DNA from: an uncultured bacterium
GTDB lineage: Bacteria; Verrucomicrobiota; Kiritimatiellia; CAIKKV01; CAITUY01
DNA: 7,719 nt
Assembly (NCBI GenBank): GCA_903934155.1
Contig: CAIZMS010000063.1
Location: forward strand, 1 to 7,719
Direction: 5' to 3'
Each line of letters opens with the position of its first letter. The stretch's first letter is position 1. Shown here piece after piece: positions 1 through 6,699 of this stretch. The notes beneath the pieces were generated by a model, which did not search any database, had not been told where the DNA came from, and saw only the letters and a list, made by a program, of their open reading frames with translations. A program made the translations under genes and the position numbers.

Positions 1-677
1 CGGTCCCAGTAAAAGGCAAGATGTTCGCCAGCGATGAGAGACCTTGCAGTCGGATGGTGATATCCGAAGAAAAAGCGATCATTCACTACAGGGCTCCCGA
101 CCGGAGTGCCAAGCTGCTTCAGATTCTTGGCGGTCACATCCAGCAGGGCCAGGCGCTTAAGACTCAACTCCCCGTGCAATGGCGTGACTGTTACATCGAA
201 CAGGATATAGTTGGCTTCGTCCCTCAATATGGATTTCCACACCACGCGATACGAATCGTCGGGCGCAGTAAAGGTCAGGATGAAGGATTTGGCCGGAGAA
301 TGATCACCCAGTCGGGGCGAAGCCGGATCAACAGGTATCGTTTCTTCCTGGACTTCCGCATCAAGTTTCAGCGCCGATGCGTTGACTGGTTTGCCATCCA
401 CAACCAAAGCGAAGGGTTCACCAACGACAACGGCGCCCCCCGCTTCACCAGAGATGTCGAAGCGCGCGTTCTTCACCCGTCCGTCAGTCACATCAAAACG
501 GAATGAAAAGAGATCATTTTGTAGCGTTCGTGTAGCTCCCTGAACTATTGTTTTCGCGGCTCCAGGAAGCCGTTGATCCGGATAGCTGATTTTCATACCC
601 AGATTGGGCTTTTCAGCCAGTGCGGTATAGAAAGGCAGAATGCCCGCCCACAATAAAAACCATCCAACTAATCTCAA
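1..677 (-). CDS. Secreted protein of unknown function, N-terminal part (3' end outside window)
   Basis: An open frame runs from a TTG start at 677 off the left edge, giving 225 complete codons without a stop. The start is chosen because GAGGAGG lies 6 bases upstream and the first 21 residues form a clear signal peptide: a hydrophobic core followed by an ALA|E cleavage site. The nearest in-frame ATG is codon 28, inside the mature protein, and has no such support. After the signal peptide the chain alternates short beta-like segments (about residues 45-185), as in a beta-sandwich domain. A stretch at about residues 195-210 (SPVVNDRFFFGYHHPTA) recalls, from memory only, the junction between an N-terminal sandwich and a TIM barrel in some large secreted glycosidases. 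No catalytic residues are visible because the gene is cut. It follows the GH95-like gene by 32 bases and is probably co-transcribed. It is secreted and probably acts on carbohydrate, but the family is undetermined. Confidence 0.8.
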   Translation of the reverse strand, partial: MRLVGWFLLWAGILPFYTALAEKPNLGMKISYPDQRLPGAAKTIVQGATRTLQNDLFSFRFDVTDGRVKNARFDISGEAGGAVVVGEPFALVVDGKPVNASALKLDAEVQEETIPVDPASPRLGDHSPAKSFILTFTAPDDSYRVVWKSILRDEANYILFDVTVTPLHGELSLKRLALLDVTAKNLKQLGTPVGSPVVNDRFFFGYHHPTARSLIAGEHLAFYWD

Positions 678-683
678 GTAATT

Positions 684-690
684 CCTCCTC
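684..690 (-). promoter_or_regulatory. Strong ribosome-binding site (GAGGAGG) for the TTG-started gene
   Basis: On the minus strand GAGGAGG is followed by AATTAC and then TTG at 677. This is close to a perfect anti-16S match at a 6-base spacing. It decides the start of the leftmost gene and may compensate for the weak start codon. Confidence 0.75.
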
Positions 691-709
691 ACTCTCGCAT
701 TCATTGCTA

Positions 710-2968
710 CTACTGCACTTTCATCACGATAAGGTCTTTTCGCCGGGATTCAGGGGTGACTTTCAAATCCATCACCTGTCCGTTTACCACCCGCCCTTGA
801 ACGGTGGTTTGATAAGGAGCATGGAGTTTGAAATCGACATTCCAGTCTTTCGGCCAGGCAGGTAGCAGATAGATTTTTTTGCCATCCACCTGCATGAGCA
901 TGTATTGAAGCGTATTGAGAATGACGGAGGCCTGGCACTGGTCGGGTATCCAGTCAAAGTTCGGGCCCCAGAAGGCCGGAAAGCGACTGTCCGGGCGGTT
1001 CTTTTTTTCATTGGCACCACCCATGAGATTCTCTGTGGTGACAGCCTGAACCAGATAGACCTTCGCCTGGTCGGTCAGGCCCAGCAAAGCGGCCTGGATC
1101 GAATCCTGCTGCCAACCACCCGTGCGTTTGTTACCGCGGCGCGCATAGGTTTCCAGGCCAATTTCAAATTCGGGCTTTCCGACACCACAGATCGGATAGG
1201 GGAAAACCGCATAAAGCTCAGGGTTTTCACAGTTTTTCCTGTCGGAGTAAACATGCGCTGGTTTCAGCCATTTCTTGTCAGCTTCCTCTGCGATGGGAAG
1301 TTCCTTCACCTCGCCGAGGAGACGCTGCCAGCGCGCTCGCTGTTCAGCAGTAGTCAACGGCTCAGGTAATTGAAGCAGTCCACCCAGAACGGTTCGCAGG
1401 CCGGCGACAACGGGAAGCGGATCCTCGGCGGCATGCCAGGTTTCCAGCGCCTGCGCAGGCGAGATATGCAACTTGCCCTCCGGCATGCGTTTGTAATGCT
1501 GGTCATAGAAGAGCACCACCTGATCCGCAATGGGCAACAGCGTCTCCTTTACGAAAGCCTCCTCCCCGGTATTTAGGTAATAGGCCAGTAACATGGTGGA
1601 CAGTTCTAATCCGCCATCCCAGTAATACCTCGTATACGGGCACTTCGAATACACATCCGGATTATCCTTACCCATGCCAAAATCCTGTTTTCGGTTGAGT
1701 CCCCACATCTGAGTGGTTTCGGAAAAGAACACCCCATCATGGCCAAAATAGCGGCGCGTTCGTTCTTTGAGAAGCGGCAGCATATTCCGATACATGCTGA
1801 AGAGCGGTGCCATCTGGTCGTAATCCCCCGAATAGAGCATGGGCCAGTAGATAAGTCGGGTATTCTGGAACCAGTAGGGACCACCCCATCGACGGTGGTC
1901 CGGGCCACAATAGGCTCCCTCAGGAACATTCTGATAATTATCCATACCATCCACGGTAAACAGGGATCCATTAAACTTAATGGGGTAGTTTCCGCGACCG
2001 GCACAGGCCTGGACCCAGCGTTGGAGCTGGTAGGCCAAACCCGTCGCCTCCGCATTCGCAGTCCCTGACACATCGATATAACTGCGATCCCAAAACACCC
2101 GCCACCATTTTACATGGGTCAGCCAGGCAGTTTCAACCGGAACCGCTTCCACACTCTGTCGCTGTTGCTCAAGGTGAGTCAGCCAATCCTCAGGCGTTTT
2201 TGTCTGTTCCGTCAAGGCATGGATCCTCACGTGAAGGCTTCGGGTGGGCGCCGAGGTCACCAGCGTTTTATCATCTTTGGACTTCAGACCTACGCCGGAA
2301 ATCAGGCCGCCAAAGGTGCGATTCATGAGCGGGTCGGTAAATTGATCTACCAATTCTCCCAGATGCTGAAATTTCAAAGAGTCGGCAAAGATACTGTGCA
2401 CATTCCGCTGATACCACCGGACCGTCTGGCCATCAGACGGCAGAATCACATCCTTTTGAGCTCCACCTTGGAGCCATTTACCTTCGGCCCGCCAGCTTTC
2501 CAGAGCGATTTCTGCCGTGCAGGGTGCCGAGCTTTGGATATCGACATGAACCACCGGACGATTCGCATCAATCCAGAAGCGAATGAAACGTTTCTGACCG
2601 GCAACGGAGGCGTCAATGGTGATGCTTCCGGTCTTCAAATCCAGCTCTTGCCGGAACTCAACCCCCTCTTGAAAAAGCGGTTTTTCAAGACGGACTCGAA
2701 CCCGTCCCAGTTTCACCAATTCCGGATCCGGCCCACCGCCGGTCCAAGCATCACTTTTTGAAAGATAGAAAATCAGATCCCCGGTCGGCTCCACCCACAC
2801 GTTCGCGGCAAGATCCCCATTCCCGATCGGCATGGACCCATTGTAGTCCTTGCTGGGCGAGGTCCACACGACATTAAACTTGTCCATGGCATGCCCCTCT
2901 CCCGCCAACAAAGTGGATAGTGGATGAAGACAAACGAGGGAGGCTATAATGGATAATTTTTTCGTCAT
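710..2968 (-). CDS. Secreted DUF5703 / GH95-like (alpha/alpha)6-barrel glycoside hydrolase
   Basis: The product is 752 residues from the ATG at 2968, ending in TAG. The frame stays open to a TTG at 2992, but that codon has no Shine-Dalgarno. The ATG has AAGGA 8 bases upstream and begins a textbook signal peptide (MTKKLSIIASLV..., cleavage near A22 or A27). Residues about 31-250 form an N-terminal beta-sandwich with SMPIGNGDLAANVWVEPTGD (45-64) and FYLSKSDAWTGG, the hallmark of DUF5703 and a relative of the GH95 N-terminal domain. About 310-690 is a helical barrel with GRGNYPIKFNGS, TRLIYWP, FFSETTQMWG, SPAQALETW and FWGPNFDWIPDQ. A beta domain at the end carries IYLLPAWPKDW, like the GH95 'LLPALP' segment. 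E509 in ALETW is the likely counterpart of the GH95 general acid. Related enzymes act on alpha-L-fucosyl or L-galactosyl ends, but substrate cannot be assigned here. It follows the beta-galactosidase gene by 30 bases. Confidence 0.82.
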   Translation of the reverse strand: MTKKLSIIASLVCLHPLSTLLAGEGHAMDKFNVVWTSPSKDYNGSMPIGNGDLAANVWVEPTGDLIFYLSKSDAWTGGGPDPELVKLGRVRVRLEKPLFQEGVEFRQELDLKTGSITIDASVAGQKRFIRFWIDANRPVVHVDIQSSAPCTAEIALESWRAEGKWLQGGAQKDVILPSDGQTVRWYQRNVHSIFADSLKFQHLGELVDQFTDPLMNRTFGGLISGVGLKSKDDKTLVTSAPTRSLHVRIHALTEQTKTPEDWLTHLEQQRQSVEAVPVETAWLTHVKWWRVFWDRSYIDVSGTANAEATGLAYQLQRWVQACAGRGNYPIKFNGSLFTVDGMDNYQNVPEGAYCGPDHRRWGGPYWFQNTRLIYWPMLYSGDYDQMAPLFSMYRNMLPLLKERTRRYFGHDGVFFSETTQMWGLNRKQDFGMGKDNPDVYSKCPYTRYYWDGGLELSTMLLAYYLNTGEEAFVKETLLPIADQVVLFYDQHYKRMPEGKLHISPAQALETWHAAEDPLPVVAGLRTVLGGLLQLPEPLTTAEQRARWQRLLGEVKELPIAEEADKKWLKPAHVYSDRKNCENPELYAVFPYPICGVGKPEFEIGLETYARRGNKRTGGWQQDSIQAALLGLTDQAKVYLVQAVTTENLMGGANEKKNRPDSRFPAFWGPNFDWIPDQCQASVILNTLQYMLMQVDGKKIYLLPAWPKDWNVDFKLHAPYQTTVQGRVVNGQVMDLKVTPESRRKDLIVMKVQ

Positions 2969-2976
2969 TCTGCGAT

Positions 2977-2981
2977 TCCTT
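2977..2981 (-). promoter_or_regulatory. Ribosome-binding site (AAGGA) that fixes the GH95-like start
   Basis: AAGGA sits 8 bases before the ATG at 2968, whereas the upstream in-frame TTG at 2992 has no purine-rich element in front of it. The site therefore favours the 752-residue product over the 760-residue one. Confidence 0.6.
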
Positions 2982-2998
2982 ATTTTATTCAAACACCA

Positions 2999-5900
2999 TT
3001 AGTTCAGATGCTTTTCCTGCTTCAGCCACGCGACAAAGTCACGCACCTGCTGTCTCAACGGTTCATCATCGGCAACGGCACCTTTTCCTACCAACGGATC
3101 ATAGAACACCCCGACCACATTCTGACCGGGCTTGGTCCTGAGTTCTTCCACAAGTTTCTGCGCCGCGCCAAGGAAGTCCGTTATGTGATCGGTATTATCG
3201 GTGCGGTCAGGAACATCCTCGCTGGTGAGGACTTCAAAAGCGATTTTTCCGGTTTTACTGACGCCATCAAACCCCATGGGCAGTTGTCCCTCCACCACAA
3301 AATCAACCCCCAGTCTCTTCGCTTCTTCCGCGATGACGTTTCGCGCATCTTTCTCGGACCACGTCGGAGGCTTTTTGTTACGCGAGACAATCACGGAGTC
3401 GACATGTTGACCCAAGCCATGCTTGAACACCGGCGCCACGATAAGCTTGCCCGCGCCCGTCATGTTTACCCCCGCGTCTCCCGGCAGAGGATGATCCAAA
3501 CTCGATGCGGGTTGACTCTTTGCAAGGAGATGCCGGCTGTATTGTTGAGTAGTCGTCCTGGCCAGCCGGTCGCGCTTCATCGTGGCTTCAATCAATCTCG
3601 CGTCTCCCGGGGGCAGGGTCGCAACAGCACATTTGCCGGCTTCAATACCATCGGCCGAAATGTTTAACCGAATGGTTCCCGCCTCTCTCTTCGACTTCAC
3701 GATCACCCGGCAAAGGCCGTAGAACGTTTCCACCTGATTGCCCTTGAAGGGCGCGTGGTTCATCGCGCTGCCGTTATCAACGCCTACCAACGTGCCCGCT
3801 CCTTCGACCGAAACCCGAACCCACCGGTCCGCATCCCGACAGACCACACCCTGTGCATCCACCAGGCGGACCTCTAAAAAGCTTAGATCGGCGCCATCCG
3901 CGGTGATCTCGGAACGGTCCGCGTTCACTTCAAGTCGCACCGGTTCGCCCGCTGTACGCAAGATGTTGGTGCATACCGCCCGACCATTGGACCGGCCGAT
4001 GGCCTTCAACTCGCCGGGTTCGTAGTTCACCGGCCATTCCGCATGCAGGCTCTCCGCACGGTTGATCCGTTTCACGCCGAGGGATCGGTTGTTGAGGAAA
4101 AGCTCCACCTCCTCGCTGTTGCCGTAAATCCAGACCGGTATGGGCTTAGCGTTGTATTGTGGCCAGTTCCAGTTCTGTGGGACGATGTGCACCGTTGGTT
4201 TGTCGGCCCAATCGGCCTGGTAGATGTAGTAGGAATCCTTTGGGAAACCGGCTAAATCAATGATGCCGAACAGACCATTGCGCGCCGGCCACGGGAATGG
4301 AAAGCACTCACCCAGATAGTCAAACCCGGTCCAGGCGAATTGACCGGCCACCCATGGCGACTTTCTCATAGCGATCAGCGTTCCTTCGGATCGATCATTT
4401 CCCCAGAATTTTCCGTATCCGGTACACTCGGAGTTGTTCTTGATATTCTGAATTCCCAACTTAATACCTCGATCATTTACAATCTCATACGAATAACTGT
4501 CCCGTGTCATGAAACTGGTCGCATTCTCAGTCCCGATCATGGGTTTCTTGCCTTTGAGCTCGGGATACGCATCCAAGCAGTAATTTTGGCCATAGACGTC
4601 CAGCGCCGCCGTAATTCCGACCCGTTCGCTGGCCTTTGATGAATTGCAGGCCGCCGTCACAAGCCGGCTGGGATCGTGCTGCCGGCAAATCTCGATCAGG
4701 CGCTTGGCGATCACACCACCCTGCCCGGGAAACGTCTCCCGGTGCTGTTCGTTCATCTCGTTGCCGATACTCCAGATGATCACACTGGGATGATTGCGGT
4801 CACGCCGGATCATGCTGGCCAAATCCCGCTCATGCCACTCCTTGAAGAACTGGTGATAGTCATTCCCCAGTTTTTTCTGTTCCCAAACATCGAACGCTTC
4901 AGCCATCACCATAAAGCCCAGGCGGTCGCACATCGCGTAGAATTCCGGCTCGCGCGGATTGTGACTGGTGCGGATCGCATTACAGCCCATCTCCCGCAGG
5001 ATTTCCAACTGACGCTCGAGCGCGCGGGGAGAAATGGCGGTTCCGAGCGCGCCAAAATCGTGGTGCAAGCAGACCCCCTTGATATCGACATGCTCACCAT
5101 TTAGGAAAAAACCCCGGTCGGCGGTAAAGTCGCAGGTCCGTACGCCCAGCGGCGTGGTATACATATCCACCGTCTTTCCGTCCGCCTTGACCGTTGAGAC
5201 AACCTGATACAGGTCGGGCGTGTCGGGAGACCAGCGTTGCGGCTGAGTCACGACAAAGGACTGGTCGAACGGATGCTTCGCCCCCCCGGCCACGCGCTGC
5301 CTGGATTCCGCAGTCGCCACCGCAGTGCCCTGTGGATCAATGATCACGGATGTGAGGATCACTTCCTCGGATGCTCCCGATGTATTCTCCACCTCGGTGC
5401 GCAGACGAACCGTTGCCTTTTCCCTGGAAACGTCAGGTGTCGTGACAGTGGCACCCCAGTGAGCAACATGCACCGGATTCATTTTCACAAGCCAGACGTG
5501 GCGATAGAGCCCGGCTCCCGGATACCAGCGGCTGCCGTTCGGTTCAACATTCACGCGAACCGCGATCTGATTTTTCTCAAGACCGTATTTCAGATACGGC
5601 GTGAGGTCATAACGAAACCCGACATATCCATTCGGGCGACGCCCCAGAAGATGCCCATTGATCCACACCTGACTGTCCATGTAGACGCCGTCGAAATCGA
5701 TGACGATGACCTTACCGATGTCGGATTCCGGCAAGGTGAACGCTTTGCGATACCATCCGATCCCGCCGGGAAGATAACCGACCGATGAGCCGCCGGGCAT
5801 TTTAGGATCATACGGCAGTTCAATGCTCCAGTCATGCGGCACATCAAGCGTCCGCCACTTGGAATCATCAAAGTCCCGCTTTTCTGCGCCTTCCACATCA

Positions 5901-6061
5901 CCGAGATGAAAGGTCCAGGCCTCGCAAAGCGCTTCTTTTGTCCGAGCGCTCCGAAGATCCGGTGCGCAGAGACTGGCGTCGGTCGCCGCCAGAAGAAGAA
6001 TTAAACCCATGAATAAACAGGTCCTTCGCGTTGCCGGCAAATAAGTGTTAATTCTTATCAT
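2999..6061 (-). CDS. Secreted GH2 beta-galactosidase with extra C-terminal domain
   Basis: This 1020-residue retaining beta-galactosidase would hydrolyse terminal beta-galactosides outside the cytoplasm. Residues 1-32 form a long signal peptide with an arginine-bearing start and the core LFMGLILLLAATDAS. Domains in order are a sugar-binding jelly roll (about 45-195, with VPHDWSIE, GGIGWYRKAF, DGVYMDSQVWINGHLLG, YPGAGLYRHVWL), an Ig-like domain (200-308), and a TIM barrel (310-615) with GVCLHHDFGALG, MGCNAIRTSHNPREPEF and HPSVIIWSIGNE. The acid/base is E435 and the nucleophile E512 (PMIGTENAT). WTGFDYLGE (577-585) follows, then a DUF4982-like sandwich (about 620-700) and a GH2 domain-5-like sandwich (705-815). 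Family members of this layout usually end near there. Here a linker and about 150 more residues follow. The ATG overlaps the upstream gene's TGA (ATGA). An ATG at 6010 behind GAAGGA is possible but would lose the basic n-region. Confidence in GH2 is very high; galactose specificity is less certain. Confidence 0.93.
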   Translation of the reverse strand: MIRINTYLPATRRTCLFMGLILLLAATDASLCAPDLRSARTKEALCEAWTFHLGDVEGAEKRDFDDSKWRTLDVPHDWSIELPYDPKMPGGSSVGYLPGGIGWYRKAFTLPESDIGKVIVIDFDGVYMDSQVWINGHLLGRRPNGYVGFRYDLTPYLKYGLEKNQIAVRVNVEPNGSRWYPGAGLYRHVWLVKMNPVHVAHWGATVTTPDVSREKATVRLRTEVENTSGASEEVILTSVIIDPQGTAVATAESRQRVAGGAKHPFDQSFVVTQPQRWSPDTPDLYQVVSTVKADGKTVDMYTTPLGVRTCDFTADRGFFLNGEHVDIKGVCLHHDFGALGTAISPRALERQLEILREMGCNAIRTSHNPREPEFYAMCDRLGFMVMAEAFDVWEQKKLGNDYHQFFKEWHERDLASMIRRDRNHPSVIIWSIGNEMNEQHRETFPGQGGVIAKRLIEICRQHDPSRLVTAACNSSKASERVGITAALDVYGQNYCLDAYPELKGKKPMIGTENATSFMTRDSYSYEIVNDRGIKLGIQNIKNNSECTGYGKFWGNDRSEGTLIAMRKSPWVAGQFAWTGFDYLGECFPFPWPARNGLFGIIDLAGFPKDSYYIYQADWADKPTVHIVPQNWNWPQYNAKPIPVWIYGNSEEVELFLNNRSLGVKRINRAESLHAEWPVNYEPGELKAIGRSNGRAVCTNILRTAGEPVRLEVNADRSEITADGADLSFLEVRLVDAQGVVCRDADRWVRVSVEGAGTLVGVDNGSAMNHAPFKGNQVETFYGLCRVIVKSKREAGTIRLNISADGIEAGKCAVATLPPGDARLIEATMKRDRLARTTTQQYSRHLLAKSQPASSLDHPLPGDAGVNMTGAGKLIVAPVFKHGLGQHVDSVIVSRNKKPPTWSEKDARNVIAEEAKRLGVDFVVEGQLPMGFDGVSKTGKIAFEVLTSEDVPDRTDNTDHITDFLGAAQKLVEELRTKPGQNVVGVFYDPLVGKGAVADDEPLRQQVRDFVAWLKQEKHLN
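3002..3604 (-). other. Unassigned C-terminal module of the GH2 enzyme (residues about 820-1020)
   Basis: After the last beta-sandwich comes a polar linker (about 820-862) rich in Arg, Thr, Gln and Ser. A compact alpha/beta-looking region follows, with the motifs VFKHGLGQHVDSVIVSR, WSEKDARNVIAEEAKRLGVD, FEVLTSEDV, NVVGVFYDP and LRQQVRDFVAWLKQEKHL. The alternation of strands and amphipathic helices looks like a folded domain rather than disordered tail. The FYDP plus 'LR.QV.DF..WL' ending resembles, from memory, small uncharacterised secreted proteins of anaerobic bacteria. I cannot name a family. It is not an S-layer, dockerin or type IX sorting signal that I recognise. Confidence 0.6.
6058..6061 (-). 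promoter_or_regulatory. ATGA stop/start overlap coupling the CBM-like gene to the GH2 gene
   Basis: The TGA of the 203-residue CBM-like gene and the ATG of the beta-galactosidase share the four bases ATGA. Only a weak GAAG lies upstream (6069-6072). This is the usual arrangement for translational coupling, in which ribosomes ending the first gene restart on the second. Confidence 0.75.
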
Positions 6062-6669
6062 TTCAGCACTTCAACAAGGGAAACGTTGCGAATGGCCAAT
6101 GACCCGTCGAGAGCGCCCACGGCAAACGTCAGCCAGGTCCGTGATGGGTCATCCCCTTTGGGTGAACGTACTTCTTGCAGAGTCGTGTTCACCGTTTGGC
6201 CACCCTTCAGCCTGCTTTTCTTTGTCGCTCTCAGCCATTCGCGAACCCACCCGCTGTCCGTGTCGAATTGCCCGGTGAATTCGACCACAATGACCTCCCA
6301 CGATGCCGCAGGTGTGAACAATTTGCTTACATGCCCGAGTTTGCCGGGGTCATGAAGGGCAACCAGATATTGGCCTGCGCCTTCTCCTTTTGCTTCGTAT
6401 GTCAGCTTGTACTTTTTGCCCTTTCGGATATTCACCGCCTGATTCAAGGTGATATAACCAGGCTTCGTGGCCCTTAGTTTACCGAGATGGAATTCACCCT
6501 TCTCGATTTTCGCCTCCGGAGCTGTAACTCCTACCTCACTGGGCACGGCCATTTCCCAGTTAGCTGTCCCCTTGGAGAAATTTCCATTTTCCAGTAACCC
6601 GGCCCTGGCGCCAGTCAGCAGCATGATAAACCCAGTCACCGTCAGCAGTAATTTTTGTCGAGTAGTCAT
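6058..6669 (-). CDS. Small secreted carbohydrate-binding-module-like protein (CBM4_9-like fold)
   Basis: The product has 203 residues. Residues 1-23 are a signal peptide (MTTRQKLLLTVTGFIMLLTG, ARA|G cleavage). The mature part begins LLENGNFSKGTANWEM, continues with KKYKLTYEAKGEGAG (about 85-99), ASWEVIVVEFTG (122-133), and ends with DGSLAIRNVSLVEV. This is the order of signatures expected for the CBM4/9/22-type jelly roll: 'NGdFe..W' at the start, 'Y.lsf.aka' in the middle and 'iDnVsl' at the end. There is no catalytic domain, so a role in holding glycan or assisting the adjacent enzymes is inferred. A lysine-rich segment of about 35 residues (149-178, RATKKSRLKGGQ onward) before the last strands may be a long loop. 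GAGGGA lies 6 bases before the ATG. The gene is 30 bases downstream of the transporter and overlaps the GH2 start. Sugar specificity is unknown. Confidence 0.78.
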   Translation of the reverse strand: MTTRQKLLLTVTGFIMLLTGARAGLLENGNFSKGTANWEMAVPSEVGVTAPEAKIEKGEFHLGKLRATKPGYITLNQAVNIRKGKKYKLTYEAKGEGAGQYLVALHDPGKLGHVSKLFTPAASWEVIVVEFTGQFDTDSGWVREWLRATKKSRLKGGQTVNTTLQEVRSPKGDDPSRTWLTFAVGALDGSLAIRNVSLVEVLK

Positions 6670-6675
6670 AGTATG

Positions 6676-6681
6676 TCCCTC
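6676..6681 (-). promoter_or_regulatory. Ribosome-binding site (GAGGGA) for the CBM-like gene
   Basis: GAGGGA is followed by CATACT and the ATG at 6669. The 6-base spacing supports that start, which also gives the complete signal peptide. Confidence 0.65.
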
Positions 6682-6699
6682 ATATATTAATTTCTTAAC

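Noticed and set aside
21..506. A 161-codon plus-strand open frame near the left edge
   Set aside because: The minus strand is continuously open over the same bases, with a signal peptide and a strong ribosome-binding site, so the minus-strand gene explains the region.
678..709. A terminator or promoter in the 32-base gap between the two leftmost genes
   Set aside because: The gap holds a ribosome-binding site but no hairpin followed by a T-run, and there is no -35/-10 pair that I can support.
2114..2761. A 215-codon plus-strand open frame opposite the GH95-like gene
   Set aside because: It lies wholly antisense to a protein with clear domain motifs, has an arbitrary amino-acid composition with no recognisable motif, and has no convincing ribosome-binding site. 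It is a shadow of the real coding frame.
5237..5788. A 183-codon plus-strand open frame opposite the GH2 N-terminal domain
   Set aside because: It is antisense to unmistakable GH2 motifs, and no family motif is seen in it.
5965..6061. Lipoprotein signal (Cys32) on the GH2 enzyme
   Set aside because: The residues before the cysteine are ASL, which does not fit the usual lipobox with Gly, Ala or Ser at -1. An ordinary signal peptide is more likely.
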